DNA of 64,000 nt from an uncultured Cellvibrio sp. GTDB lineage: Bacteria; Pseudomonadota; Gammaproteobacteria; Pseudomonadales; Cellvibrionaceae. A program made the translations under genes and the position numbers. Location: positions 124,001 to 188,000 of the forward strand of contig CAMLKG010000001.1 of assembly GCA_946480695.1 (NCBI GenBank), given 5' to 3'. The first letter of the stretch is position 1. Each line of letters begins with the position of its first letter. The notes under the pieces are model-generated. The model did not search any database, was not told the DNA's origin, and saw nothing but the letters and a program-made list of their open reading frames with translations. Shown here piece after piece: positions 21,332 to 29,444 of this stretch.

Positions 21332-21697
21332 GTGAACCTCCAAACCGCCAATGTCTCTGACTTGGAGCTTGTAAGCCATAGTGTAATTAATGCTGCTGAT
21401 GCCTTGGGATTAGCGCGGGAACAATTGGCAGATGCCATAGGCGTATCCATATCCACTGTGGACCGAATGAAGAAGGGAACCCCATCACAAGGGAAAACAT
21501 TTGAGCTTTCGCTGTTGGTGATACGGGTTTATCGCTCGCTGTTTTCCATTTTGGGGGGAAACAGCGAAGCGATGCGACACTGGATGGCTACGCCTAATCG
21601 CCATTTGAGCAACGAACCCCCAGGGGAACTGATCCGCAAAGCGGATGGCTTGACGCGGGTGCTTTGGTACCTGGATGCGATGCGCGGGCGTATTTAA
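21332..21697 (+). CDS. Xre/MbcA/ParS-type antitoxin of RES toxin
   Basis: A 121-residue protein with an N-terminal helix-turn-helix (about residues 35-55; LAREQLADAIGVSISTVDR) and the C-terminal toxin-binding domain, with the HWMATPNRHLSNEPPGELI block typical of MbcA/ParS/Xre antitoxins. The start is taken as GTG 21332 because AGGAG lies 6 bases upstream; an ATG at 21314 is possible. The toxin gene follows after 25 bp. The antitoxin should both neutralise the toxin and repress the operon. Confidence 0.9.
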   Translation: MNLQTANVSDLELVSHSVINAADALGLAREQLADAIGVSISTVDRMKKGTPSQGKTFELSLLVIRVYRSLFSILGGNSEAMRHWMATPNRHLSNEPPGELIRKADGLTRVLWYLDAMRGRI

Positions 21698-21722
21698 CCT
21701 TTCCCACCCTTAAGGATACGAG

Positions 21723-22463
21723 ATGAATTTTGCCAGCTTGTTGCGCCTCCAAATCATCGGCAATTGCTGGCGCGTGGTGGAAACGCAAGAAACAGCGGCC
21801 ACTATGGCGATTACCCGCTCCGCTACCGAGCAGAGTCGCCTGGAGGAGTTGCTGGATTTATCCAAGCCCAAAATTCCAGCCGACTGCGTCGGCCTTTCTT
21901 ATTTATTGATGACTCCCTTTCGCTATCCGCCCCTGCGCTATGGTTCCCGTTTCGGCAGCACTTGGGAACGCGGTATTTTTTATGGCTCGTGCGAATTGCA
22001 GACCGCATTTGCAGAAACCGCGGTATATTTCTGGTTGTTCCAGCAAGGACTTGCACAGCTTGGTCCCCTGGAAAATATTCGCGACCAACGCACAGCCTTT
22101 TCCGTGAAACTTTCCAGCCAGAAGGCCATTGATTTGCAAGCCGAAGCATTTGCGGATCTGCAAGATAAAATCAGCCAACGCGACTCTTGGGATTATACCC
22201 AACAGTTGGGAAAGCAACTGCGTGAAGCGGAGGTCGAGTTTATTCTCTATTCTTCAGCGCGTTTTAGCGGCGGAAAAAATATCGCCATATTTTCACCGCT
22301 CGCGTTTGCAGAAAAAGAACCTTGCCAGCAACAGCTTTGGCATGTGCGATTCACAACCGAGATGTGCGTGTTTGTGCGTGCAGGCAATAGCGAGGCGTTT
22401 GAATTTCACAAAAAAGATTTTTCTGTAAATGGAGAAATTCCCCACCCGGCATTAAAAGCCTGA
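21723..22463 (+). CDS. RES-domain toxin
   Basis: A 246-residue RES toxin. The domain name derives from conserved Arg, Glu and Ser; candidates are the Arg in RYGSRFG, the Glu in TAFAETAVYF and the Ser in YSSARFSGG. Characterised RES toxins deplete NAD+ by phosphorolysis or hydrolysis (family knowledge). All motif regions look intact, so the pair is probably functional. It forms an operon with the upstream Xre antitoxin; a DUF6929-like gene starts 27 bp later on the same strand. Confidence 0.9.
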   Translation: MNFASLLRLQIIGNCWRVVETQETAATMAITRSATEQSRLEELLDLSKPKIPADCVGLSYLLMTPFRYPPLRYGSRFGSTWERGIFYGSCELQTAFAETAVYFWLFQQGLAQLGPLENIRDQRTAFSVKLSSQKAIDLQAEAFADLQDKISQRDSWDYTQQLGKQLREAEVEFILYSSARFSGGKNIAIFSPLAFAEKEPCQQQLWHVRFTTEMCVFVRAGNSEAFEFHKKDFSVNGEIPHPALKA

Positions 22464-22490
22464 TTTGTAACCATTGTCACGGAGCTGATT

Positions 22491-23423
22491 ATGATTCAAC
22501 TGACCGAAGTAAAAAAGTTAATGCTGGAACAAGCGTCGCAACAGCACCGCCATCCGCATTTAAGCGCAGCCAGCGGACTGGTGCGAGTGGGACAGTGGCT
22601 GTATGTAGTGGCAGATGACGAATTACATTTGGGGCAGTTTTTGCTGGATGGACATACCCATGGGCAATTGCACCGCTGCTTTGCAGGTGAGCTGCCGCTG
22701 GACTATGAGGGGCGCAAAGCAGAAAAGCCGGATATAGAAGTACTTACCCTGATTCCGCAATCCAATAATCCCTCGCGCAATGCATTGCTCGCCCTGGGTT
22801 CAGGCTCCAAGAAAAATCGCCGTCGCAGCGCGATAGTTCCGCTGGATCATGCGGGAAATATTGTCGGGCAAGCAGAAATTATCGATCTTTCCAATTTTTA
22901 TGATTTCCTGAAGCAGGAAATAGGGAAACTAAATATTGAAGGCGCTGCCATTGTTCAGGATGAAATTTACCTTTTCCAACGCGGCAACAAGAAGAATAAA
23001 TTAAATGCGAGTATTCGATTATCGCTTGGGGATTTTTATCAGACCCTTTCAGCTCCAGAGAAAACACACACACCACCGATCCACATCTCACCCTATGATT
23101 TGGGATACATCGATGAGGTTCCATTGTGCTTCACTGACGCAACCGCATTGCGCAATGGCGATATAGTATTTACCGCCAGTGCAGAAAACACAGCGGATTC
23201 TTATCTGGACGGTAAATGTATGGGATCAGCAGTCGGCATAATTAATCGAAAAGGCGATCTGGTTTTTCTGGAGGCAATTGATAAAACGGTAAAGCTGGAA
23301 GGCATTGAAGCAAACGAATCACCTAATAGCCTCGAGCTTTTATTAGTGACGGATGCGGATGATGCTGCACATCCTGCGCAGCTCTATTCCGCAAGCGTAA
23401 AATATCCGGGCGCGGCAACCTGA
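22491..23423 (+). CDS. DUF6929-like protein of unknown function
   Basis: A 310-residue soluble protein without signal peptide. It contains short repeated beta-rich stretches (LVRVGQWLYVVADDELHLG, LLALGSGSKKNRRRSAIVPL, DIVFTASAEN) that suggest a beta-propeller-like fold. It resembles DUF6929 proteins (from memory). The ATG has ACGGAG upstream. It follows the RES toxin by 27 bp and could be co-transcribed with it, although no functional link is known. Confidence 0.65.
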   Translation: MIQLTEVKKLMLEQASQQHRHPHLSAASGLVRVGQWLYVVADDELHLGQFLLDGHTHGQLHRCFAGELPLDYEGRKAEKPDIEVLTLIPQSNNPSRNALLALGSGSKKNRRRSAIVPLDHAGNIVGQAEIIDLSNFYDFLKQEIGKLNIEGAAIVQDEIYLFQRGNKKNKLNASIRLSLGDFYQTLSAPEKTHTPPIHISPYDLGYIDEVPLCFTDATALRNGDIVFTASAENTADSYLDGKCMGSAVGIINRKGDLVFLEAIDKTVKLEGIEANESPNSLELLLVTDADDAAHPAQLYSASVKYPGAAT

Positions 23424-23462
23424 ATCAATTTGCCTCAACCAGCGTTATCAATTCTGCCCCCC

Positions 23463-24746
23463 TCAGCCCACGACTGAGCCAAACACATCAAAATAGGTCG
23501 GAAAAGTTTTTGCGGTGCATTTCGGATCGTTAATGCGCACAGGCACACCAAAACTGGCGAGCGAGAAACACATCGCCATACGGTGATCGTCATAGGTATC
23601 AATCGCCGCGTTGGGAGTTAAATTTTTAACCGGTGTAATACGCAGCCAATCCTCGCCTTCCTCTACTATCGCACCCAACTTGCGCAATTCCGTTGCCATG
23701 GCCGCTATGCGGTCAGTCTCTTTCACCCGCCAACTGGCTATATTGGTTAAACGCGACGGGCCATCGCAAAAAAGTGCAACGACTGCAAGCGTCATAGCCG
23801 CATCGGGAATATGGTTGAAATCGCGATCAAAGGCTTTGAGCGGTAAAGAGGGCGCGGAAGCCTCAATCCAATTCTCGCCCTTGGTGATAGTTACACCGAT
23901 CTCCGCCAGCGCATCGGCAAATGCTACATCCCCCTGAATGCTGTTTGCCCCCACGCCCTGCACACGCAACGGCCCGCCACCCAACGCACCGGCAGCGAGG
24001 AAGTAAGAAGCGGAAGATGCATCACCTTCCACAAAAATGCGACCGGGACTGAGGTAACCACTGGCGGACGGAACGGTAAAACACTCCCAACCATCGCGCT
24101 TTACCTGCACGCCGAACTGGGCCATCAATTTAAGGGTGATTTCTATATAGGGTTTTGAAATTAATTCACTAACCAATTCAATTTGGGTTTCCTTGCCGGT
24201 CATCGGCAATGCCATAAGTAAGGCCGTCAGGAACTGGCTGGAAACATCGCCGCGAATTTTGATGGTGCCTCTAGCGGCAATTTGCGCAGGCTTGATAAGT
24301 AACGGCGGGAACCCCTCCTGACCGAGGTAGGTAATATCTGCGCCTATCTGGCGCAAAGCATCCACCAAATCGCCAATCGGGCGTTCATGCATACGCGGCA
24401 CGCCATGCAGCTTATAAGTACCGCCACTTAAGGCGAGCGCCGCCGTCAACGGGCGAAACGCCGTACCGGCATTACCAAGGAACAAGTCCGCTTCCTTATT
24501 GGGGAAGCCGCCCCCGGTACCTAGCACACGGTAATCGTTGTCGCCGGTCCTGGTTACGCTTACCCCCAGGGATGTGAGCGCGTCCAGCATGCGGTCCGTA
24601 TCATCCGACTTCAGCAAATCACGGATTTCCGTCTCCCCCTGGGCCAGCGCTGCCAGTAATAAGGTACGATTGGAGATACTTTTGGAACCGGGCAAATGCA
24701 CACTGCCCTGGGCGCGGGTAACGGGAGCAAGATCGAGAAATTCCAT
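23463..24746 (-). CDS. aroA: 3-phosphoshikimate 1-carboxyvinyltransferase (EPSP synthase)
   Basis: A 427-residue shikimate-pathway enzyme joining shikimate-3-phosphate and PEP. Signatures are [18 protein letters not shown] near the N-terminus, [16 protein letters not shown], and [19 protein letters not shown] near the C-terminus. GNAGTAFR matches the glyphosate-sensitive class I pattern. The start is the ATG at 24746 (MEFLDLAPV) with AGG upstream; longer frames run into the promoter region of the divergent tRNA. Confidence 0.96.
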   Translation of the reverse strand: MEFLDLAPVTRAQGSVHLPGSKSISNRTLLLAALAQGETEIRDLLKSDDTDRMLDALTSLGVSVTRTGDNDYRVLGTGGGFPNKEADLFLGNAGTAFRPLTAALALSGGTYKLHGVPRMHERPIGDLVDALRQIGADITYLGQEGFPPLLIKPAQIAARGTIKIRGDVSSQFLTALLMALPMTGKETQIELVSELISKPYIEITLKLMAQFGVQVKRDGWECFTVPSASGYLSPGRIFVEGDASSASYFLAAGALGGGPLRVQGVGANSIQGDVAFADALAEIGVTITKGENWIEASAPSLPLKAFDRDFNHIPDAAMTLAVVALFCDGPSRLTNIASWRVKETDRIAAMATELRKLGAIVEEGEDWLRITPVKNLTPNAAIDTYDDHRMAMCFSLASFGVPVRINDPKCTAKTFPTYFDVFGSVVG

Positions 24747-24879
24747 TATTAACCTGTGATCGAAGAGGGTTATACCGGATAAGGGCATGCAAAACATGCC
24801 CCAAAAAAGAAAGAGCGCATCATACCCGCATCAGCCCCAACCCGCACCCCTAAACCCTTACCAAACCTCAAATTTGGGG

Positions 24880-24908
24880 TTGACAGACCGCCCTCCGCTA
24901 GCCAAAAT
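24880..24908 (+). promoter_or_regulatory. Sigma-70 promoter of tRNA-Met
   Basis: TTGACA (24880-24885), a 17-bp spacer and CAAAAT (24903-24908) lie just upstream of the tRNA at 24926. The -35 is a perfect consensus. Confidence 0.7.
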
Positions 24909-24925
24909 GCGCGCCTCTCAATTAT

Positions 24926-25002
24926 GGCTAGATAGCTCAGCCGGTTAGAGCACAGCACTCATAATGCTGGGGTCGGCGGTTCAAGTCCGCCTCTAGCTAC
25001 CA
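24926..25002 (+). tRNA. tRNA with CAU anticodon, probably elongator tRNA-Met
   Basis: A 77-base cloverleaf: acceptor GGCTAGA/TCTAGCT, anticodon loop CTCATAA (CAT), T-arm GGTTCAAGTCC and encoded ACCA. The sequence resembles elongator tRNA-Met; a lysidine-modified tRNA-Ile2 is the alternative. Its 3' part from 24958 is the left attachment repeat of the filamentous prophage, so the gene is intact after integration. Confidence 0.92.
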
Positions 25003-25049
25003 TATGCGACAAGGGTTAGTAGGTTAATATCTACTAACCTTTTTTATTT
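24958..25049 (+). repeat. attL of filamentous prophage
   Basis: A 92-bp direct repeat of 36432-36523 with a single mismatch (C at 25010, T at 36484). It begins at the anticodon loop and runs through the tRNA 3' end and the tRNA terminator. This is the classical tyrosine-integrase tRNA target, although longer than usual. Confidence 0.93.
25014..25046 (+). terminator. tRNA terminator inside attL
   Basis: GGTTAGTAG (25014-25022) pairs with CTACTAACC (25031-25039), followed by TTTTTT. It is duplicated at 36488-36520, so the element brings its own copy. Confidence 0.88.
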
Positions 25050-25102
25050 CCCATCCATAAAAAATCCATATTAGTCTTCAAATCAAAGCCGGAAGGTTCA
25101 CA

Positions 25103-25468
25103 ATGAAAATGTGCAAAGCGCTTCTTGCAACATTGATACTGATCATATGCGGCCACAGTAAAGCAGCATCAATACCATGTGATGGAGTAATTGACAGGCT
25201 AATGGTAACGAGAAGTGGTACCGTCGAAATCTATTCAATCGAAATATATGGCAATACGCTGGGGCGGAGCATATGTAATATGAACGCTACATGGAAAACA
25301 GTAAGCCCGGATACATGCAAAACGTGGTACTCAACATTATTAGCGCAGGCGGCACAAAACAAATCTGTACTTCTATATTATTTAACGCCGGAAATGGATA
25401 CATGTGAAAACATAGCAACTTATGATAACGCTGTAGTTCCACATGGAGTCACCTACAGTAAAAATTAG
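25103..25468 (+). CDS. Small secreted protein encoded between attL and integrase
   Basis: A 121-residue protein of unknown function with a clear signal peptide (cleavage near GHSKAA). It has several Cys in the mature part (IPCDG, ICNM, DTCKTW, DTCEN), so disulfides are likely in the periplasm or outside. The ATG has GGAAGG 7 bases upstream. It is on the plus strand, opposite to the integrase, and lies at the left edge of the prophage where Pf-like phages carry variable cargo. I do not recognise the family. Confidence 0.65.
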   Translation: MKMCKALLATLILIICGHSKAASIPCDGVIDRLMVTRSGTVEIYSIEIYGNTLGRSICNMNATWKTVSPDTCKTWYSTLLAQAAQNKSVLLYYLTPEMDTCENIATYDNAVVPHGVTYSKN

Positions 25469-25495
25469 TTTTTATTTGATACCTTGCCACTCCGA

Positions 25496-25547
25496 CCGTG
25501 TGGACAAAAGGCGATAGATCACCTTAACCGGAAACACCGAACTGCCT
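25496..25547 (+). repeat. Dispersed 52-bp repeat, copy A (inside prophage)
   Basis: It matches 36591-36642, outside the prophage, at 47 of 52 positions, both starting CCGTGTGGACAAAAGG. The centre holds a near-palindrome GGCGATAGATCACC; in copy B it is a perfect 7-bp arm palindrome AGGTGAT-AG-ATCACCT. It lies 68 bp from the integrase stop. Confidence 0.8.
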
Positions 25548-25614
25548 TATTGCCCACACTACCCGCGCTCACGCGCCCTTACGTCCTATCCGGACGTTCA
25601 CATCAGCAATACAT

Positions 25615-26586
25615 TTAGATTGGAGAGAGGTCGCGGACCTTTTCCATGTAATCAGGTGCGAGGTGCGCATAACGCATTGTAGCCTTGAGATCAGAGTGAC
25701 CAAGAATACGTTGCAGAGCTAGGATATCCCCGCCGTTGATGAGAAAATGACTTGCGAAGGTATGCCGTAGAACGTGAGTAAGCTGACCTTCTGGAAGCTG
25801 GATACCGGAACGCTCTACAGCCTTACGGAAAGCCCCCTTGCAGCTTGAAAACAACTTAATCCCCATTGGGTAGCCAACCGCACGCAAATCAGCGGATAGC
25901 TCAGGCTTAATAGGCACAACGCGAACACGACCATTTTTAGTATCGGAATAAATCACCCTGTCAGGCAGTAAGTTATGGGGCGGCAGGTTATTCGCCTCAC
26001 TCCAACGGGCACCCGTAGCCAGGCATAGGCGAGCAACCGGGCCACAGTGGTTATTAGTGGATTTATCACATTCGGCTAGCAGCAAAGGAATTTGTTCAGC
26101 AGTAAGAAAAGACAATTCCCGCTCACGCTCAGCGAAAGTACGAATGGTAGCCAAAGGATTCTTGACATGAAATTGGTCCAACCGAATTAACTCAGCAAAA
26201 ACAGCGCGTAAATAGCGAGTTTCATGATTAACGGTGGATACCGAAACCTCTCTCAACCGTAACTCACGATAACGGGAAAAATCAGCTGCACTAAACTTAT
26301 CAACCGTAGGGTCACCTAAGGATTCACAAACAGCCAATGTACGAGCTAATCGATATTTAGCATCACGCAACGTAGCGCCATGAAGGCCATACCACAGCTT
26401 AACCAAGTCCGATAAACGCCGCTTATCCACCGTAAAACGATCTGGAGCTTCCTGATAATCAAGCTCATATTTAGCCTGCAAAGCCTTCAACTCCTTTTTG
26501 GAGCCAATACGCTGGATTCGAGGACCTTTTACACCAGCCGGATAGAAATCAAGCTTATATCGGCCGTTAGGTAACTTCTTAATCAC
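25615..26586 (-). CDS. Phage tyrosine integrase
   Basis: A 323-residue tyrosine recombinase that should integrate and excise the filamentous prophage. Catalytic residues are Arg194 (ATGARWSE), Lys217 (DTKNGR), His271/Arg274 (HVLRH), His297 (ILGHS) and Tyr306 (MRYAH); all are present. The N-terminus (about 1-75) is an arm-binding domain, followed by the core-binding helices. It lies next to attL, and its start overlaps the rep stop by 4 bp (ATGA), so it is expressed with the replication gene as in Pf phages. Confidence 0.95.
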   Translation of the reverse strand: MIKKLPNGRYKLDFYPAGVKGPRIQRIGSKKELKALQAKYELDYQEAPDRFTVDKRRLSDLVKLWYGLHGATLRDAKYRLARTLAVCESLGDPTVDKFSAADFSRYRELRLREVSVSTVNHETRYLRAVFAELIRLDQFHVKNPLATIRTFAERERELSFLTAEQIPLLLAECDKSTNNHCGPVARLCLATGARWSEANNLPPHNLLPDRVIYSDTKNGRVRVVPIKPELSADLRAVGYPMGIKLFSSCKGAFRKAVERSGIQLPEGQLTHVLRHTFASHFLINGGDILALQRILGHSDLKATMRYAHLAPDYMEKVRDLSPI

Positions 26587-27869
26587 GCAGCAACACCATT
26601 TAAAATCAATAGACGCATTTTTTCAGCAACAAAGTCATAAAGGACTTCCTGCAATAAATCAGCATCACCAAATAATCGAACACTGAAATAATCAGAAAGC
26701 TCAGCTTCAAGACCAGAAGACAACAATCTGTTCACTACATAACGAGGGTCATAACGCTTGCGAGCATATAACCGGATTTGATTGCCTAGCCAAAAAGCAA
26801 CATTACGGCGTGTATTCTGAGAAGGCGGTTTTTGCTCACGGCGATAAGTTAAAGCAGGTGCGGGGCAAAAAAATTGAATATCTTCAATCAAATACTGCCA
26901 GACGGGATCAATATAAGAGGTAGAGTGCTGCAAACGAAAATTATTCAAGGCATATTGCCAGAGTGCAGTCAAATGCGGAGCCAAATCAGTATAGGTTTTG
27001 ATAGAAATATTTTTGCCATCAGCACCTTTAGTGCCCCAGCAAAATTGATTAATAACAGAGTGATGGAAACGAGCCTCAATACGATGAACCGTATCAACAG
27101 CAGTGTATTCACTCATGGAATCCAGCTTTGAAAAATCACCATCAAAATTAGCAGCAGGGACTTTAGACCAAATCGACTGCCAAAAATCAAGCTTATCGCT
27201 TTTCAAAGCCTCAGCCGTCTTGTCATAGATACAGAATTGCAAAGCACCAGCAGAACCAAACGTATACGATTGCCCTGCCCCATAGATAACCGCAGTCTCA
27301 TTTAAATCAAGCTGAGCATTCGAAATACAGTTGAATTTGTATTGCCGCTTAGCCTTTGCCACCAAACGCGCCTCTAAATCAGCAGGAACTTGAAACCCCT
27401 TAACATCTACCGCGATATGGCAAGAAATTCCAACAGGAACAAGCTGATAAGCAAACAATGAAGCAATCGCATGAATTTCCCTATCAAGTGATTGCGGTGT
27501 GTGCCCTGAAATAAGCTGAGGAGTGCATTCAATTTTTACATGAGAACCCGACAAATCAGGTTCAGTGTAGAAAGATTTAAGCAATACAACAAAACCTAAA
27601 TCCAAGTTTTTAAGAATATATTGGTAACCCGAAGCCTTACTTGAACGAGTAAGCAACCAATCAATATTGCCAACCGTCAAATACTGATACGATGATTCAT
27701 AGGCGCTTTGAATAGCCTTCAATACATCCTGATTTAATAAACAATTGAACAACTGCTTAATCGTATCCACACCACAGTGCAAATAACGCAAACCCGACAA
27801 ATCGTAAGACGTATTCTGATTGAAAAACCGATTGCCGACACGGTGCCAAAACTTATTTTCATAACGCAT
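26583..27869 (-). CDS. Filamentous phage replication initiation protein
   Basis: A 428-residue protein resembling the Pf1/Pf4 Rep (gpII-like) that nicks the double-stranded replicative form to start rolling-circle replication. Visible blocks are LRYLHCGVDTIK, ISCHIAVDVKGF and TVHRIEARFHHSVINQF, which match the phage Rep family pattern from memory. Candidate catalytic Tyr residues occur but cannot be assigned confidently. It lies between zot and int, as in Pf phages. A trio of 10-bp repeats is just upstream (27950-27979). Confidence 0.85.
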   Translation of the reverse strand: MRYENKFWHRVGNRFFNQNTSYDLSGLRYLHCGVDTIKQLFNCLLNQDVLKAIQSAYESSYQYLTVGNIDWLLTRSSKASGYQYILKNLDLGFVVLLKSFYTEPDLSGSHVKIECTPQLISGHTPQSLDREIHAIASLFAYQLVPVGISCHIAVDVKGFQVPADLEARLVAKAKRQYKFNCISNAQLDLNETAVIYGAGQSYTFGSAGALQFCIYDKTAEALKSDKLDFWQSIWSKVPAANFDGDFSKLDSMSEYTAVDTVHRIEARFHHSVINQFCWGTKGADGKNISIKTYTDLAPHLTALWQYALNNFRLQHSTSYIDPVWQYLIEDIQFFCPAPALTYRREQKPPSQNTRRNVAFWLGNQIRLYARKRYDPRYVVNRLLSSGLEAELSDYFSVRLFGDADLLQEVLYDFVAEKMRLLILNGVAA

Positions 27870-27949
27870 ACAAACCCCTTATTAAGCGGTAGGAGGCCAA
27901 AACTTTCACAAAACTAAAACAGAAAAAAACAAAAATCAAAAAAACGGTG

Positions 27950-27979
27950 AATGTGGTTCAGTGAGGTTTAATGTGGTTA
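27950..27979 (+). repeat. Three tandem 10-bp repeats, candidate Rep-binding iterons
   Basis: AATGTGGTTC, AGTGAGGTTT and AATGTGGTTA follow one another without gaps upstream of rep. Related 10-mers occur in two other intergenic sites of the prophage (32436-32466 and 36350-36379). One helical turn per repeat suggests binding of Rep or a regulator (inference). Confidence 0.5.
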
Positions 27980-27995
27980 TGCACCCCCCTATTTA

Positions 27996-29066
27996 TTAAC
28001 GTGTTACAGGAACGTTAGCAGTGCCCGCCAGCGCGCGGGGCAAGCCCTGATCGCGCGCATTGGCGGGATCACCGCCTGTAGAATGGGAATTAGAGTCAGG
28101 CCGGGTATGGTCAAAATAGCCATTATCGACATAGCGATTACATGCCTTGTCAGAAATGTTTAACGGTGTGGCTTGTTGGGAATAACATTTACAGAGAGGC
28201 GGGGAATCATAACCCCTGTTAAAACGAATGCATTGGGGCCTAGGGAAGCTTTTAGGAACAGTTAAGGCATCATATACCGGCGCAGACCAAGGTACATCAG
28301 GAATGCGCGGTGTGTGCGCCTGTATATATTGCTCAGTGGTTAGAGAAGCATTACCAGTATGATGAATACCAGTATCAGACTTAATCGCACCAGCCAAGCT
28401 TTGGATAGGCGAACTAACAGGTTCGGGACTAGTGGTATCAATTCGATCACCCCATGAATTTAAGAAATAAATAACTAAACCAATAAGAAACGCCAGTGCA
28501 ATAAACGGAATAAAAACCTTTGCCGGAATTTTCCTTTTATGGGTATGCACCTCGGCGGATTTATATGTGCCGTAATACTTTTTATCAAAACCAACCCGCT
28601 TAATGACCGCCTCTTTACGTCTGAAATGATCATCCACATCAGTCACGCATTTTTCCCACGTTAGCCATTTAGCGGACTCAAGACCAAAAATCCGTTCTAT
28701 ATGCGTATGACGACCCACAAAGCGACGAAAGCCAGCATCTAGCAAATTGGGCGATTGAGTCATAAAGATTAAGTCATAACCTTTATGGCGATGCTCAGAC
28801 ATTTTGAGAATCCATTCCGGCAACGGCTTGCGAGGATCACGAACCGGCATTAAGTATTGGGCTTCATCCACAACCAATACAGAACCATGAGGCAATGTAT
28901 CCCATTCCTTTACTTCATTTTCATCCAAAGCAATCCACGGTAGTTTTAGCTCTTTAATGCGATGGTAATAAATATCACGGCCTTTAAAGGTTGAATCCTC
29001 ACAGATAGTTTTAATTACGTTGAGTGTCTTGGACGAGCCTGGGGCGCCGGTAAAGAGATAGATCAT
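27996..29066 (-). CDS. Zot-like phage assembly ATPase (gpI)
   Basis: A 356-residue inner-membrane morphogenesis ATPase needed for virion extrusion. Walker A is GAPGSSKT (residues 7-14) and Walker B VLVVDEAQ (about 63-70). MTQSPNLLD acts as sensor-like motif. One TM helix (about 185-207) separates the cytoplasmic ATPase from a periplasmic tail with several Cys and a variable Gly/Pro/Asn-rich end. Family members were named after a Vibrio toxin, but the phage role is assembly. It starts 2 bp after the DUF2523 gene. Confidence 0.93.
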   Translation of the reverse strand: MIYLFTGAPGSSKTLNVIKTICEDSTFKGRDIYYHRIKELKLPWIALDENEVKEWDTLPHGSVLVVDEAQYLMPVRDPRKPLPEWILKMSEHRHKGYDLIFMTQSPNLLDAGFRRFVGRHTHIERIFGLESAKWLTWEKCVTDVDDHFRRKEAVIKRVGFDKKYYGTYKSAEVHTHKRKIPAKVFIPFIALAFLIGLVIYFLNSWGDRIDTTSPEPVSSPIQSLAGAIKSDTGIHHTGNASLTTEQYIQAHTPRIPDVPWSAPVYDALTVPKSFPRPQCIRFNRGYDSPPLCKCYSQQATPLNISDKACNRYVDNGYFDHTRPDSNSHSTGGDPANARDQGLPRALAGTANVPVTR

Positions 29067-29068
29067 TA

Positions 29069-29434
29069 CTAAGCCTCCATTTTTCCCTTAAATACAACCT
29101 TAGTAGACGACTGAGCGAGTTTAAAACTAATAGCAATAGCCATTGCCGTTAACACGATTTTAAAACCGGCATCCACTTTCAAAATTAAAAAAATTTGCAA
29201 CAGGTCGGCAGGCAAACCATTTAATTTGCTCATTAAAAATTCGGAAATTTCATCTACTGTTAAGTCAACACCCGCATAGGAAACAACGCCAATACCCAAT
29301 AACTTGATAATTTTTTCAAGCACCAAAGGGAGAGCAAATAAAATGAATCCCCACAACCTAGTCCAGATGGTAAAAAAGAAATTTCGCAATAATGCATACA
29401 AAGCTTGCAAAGCAGCCGCAATAGCCCAAGGCAT
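29069..29434 (-). CDS. DUF2523 (gpVI-like) minor coat/assembly membrane protein
   Basis: A 121-residue protein with about three hydrophobic helices (about residues 12-50, 85-110) and a basic C-terminus. Size, topology and location between the adsorption gene and zot match the DUF2523 family, the counterpart of gpVI at the terminal cap of Ff phages. There is a 10-bp gap from the upstream gene. Confidence 0.85.
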   Translation of the reverse strand: MPWAIAAALQALYALLRNFFFTIWTRLWGFILFALPLVLEKIIKLLGIGVVSYAGVDLTVDEISEFLMSKLNGLPADLLQIFLILKVDAGFKIVLTAMAIAISFKLAQSSTKVVFKGKMEA

Positions 29435-29444
29435 ATTTCACCCC

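Noticed and set aside
24926..25002. tRNA disrupted by integration
   Set aside because: The left copy is a complete cloverleaf with CCA and an intact promoter.
27996..29066. Zot as a host-directed toxin
   Set aside because: Walker motifs, TM helix and phage location show the assembly ATPase; toxicity is not indicated.
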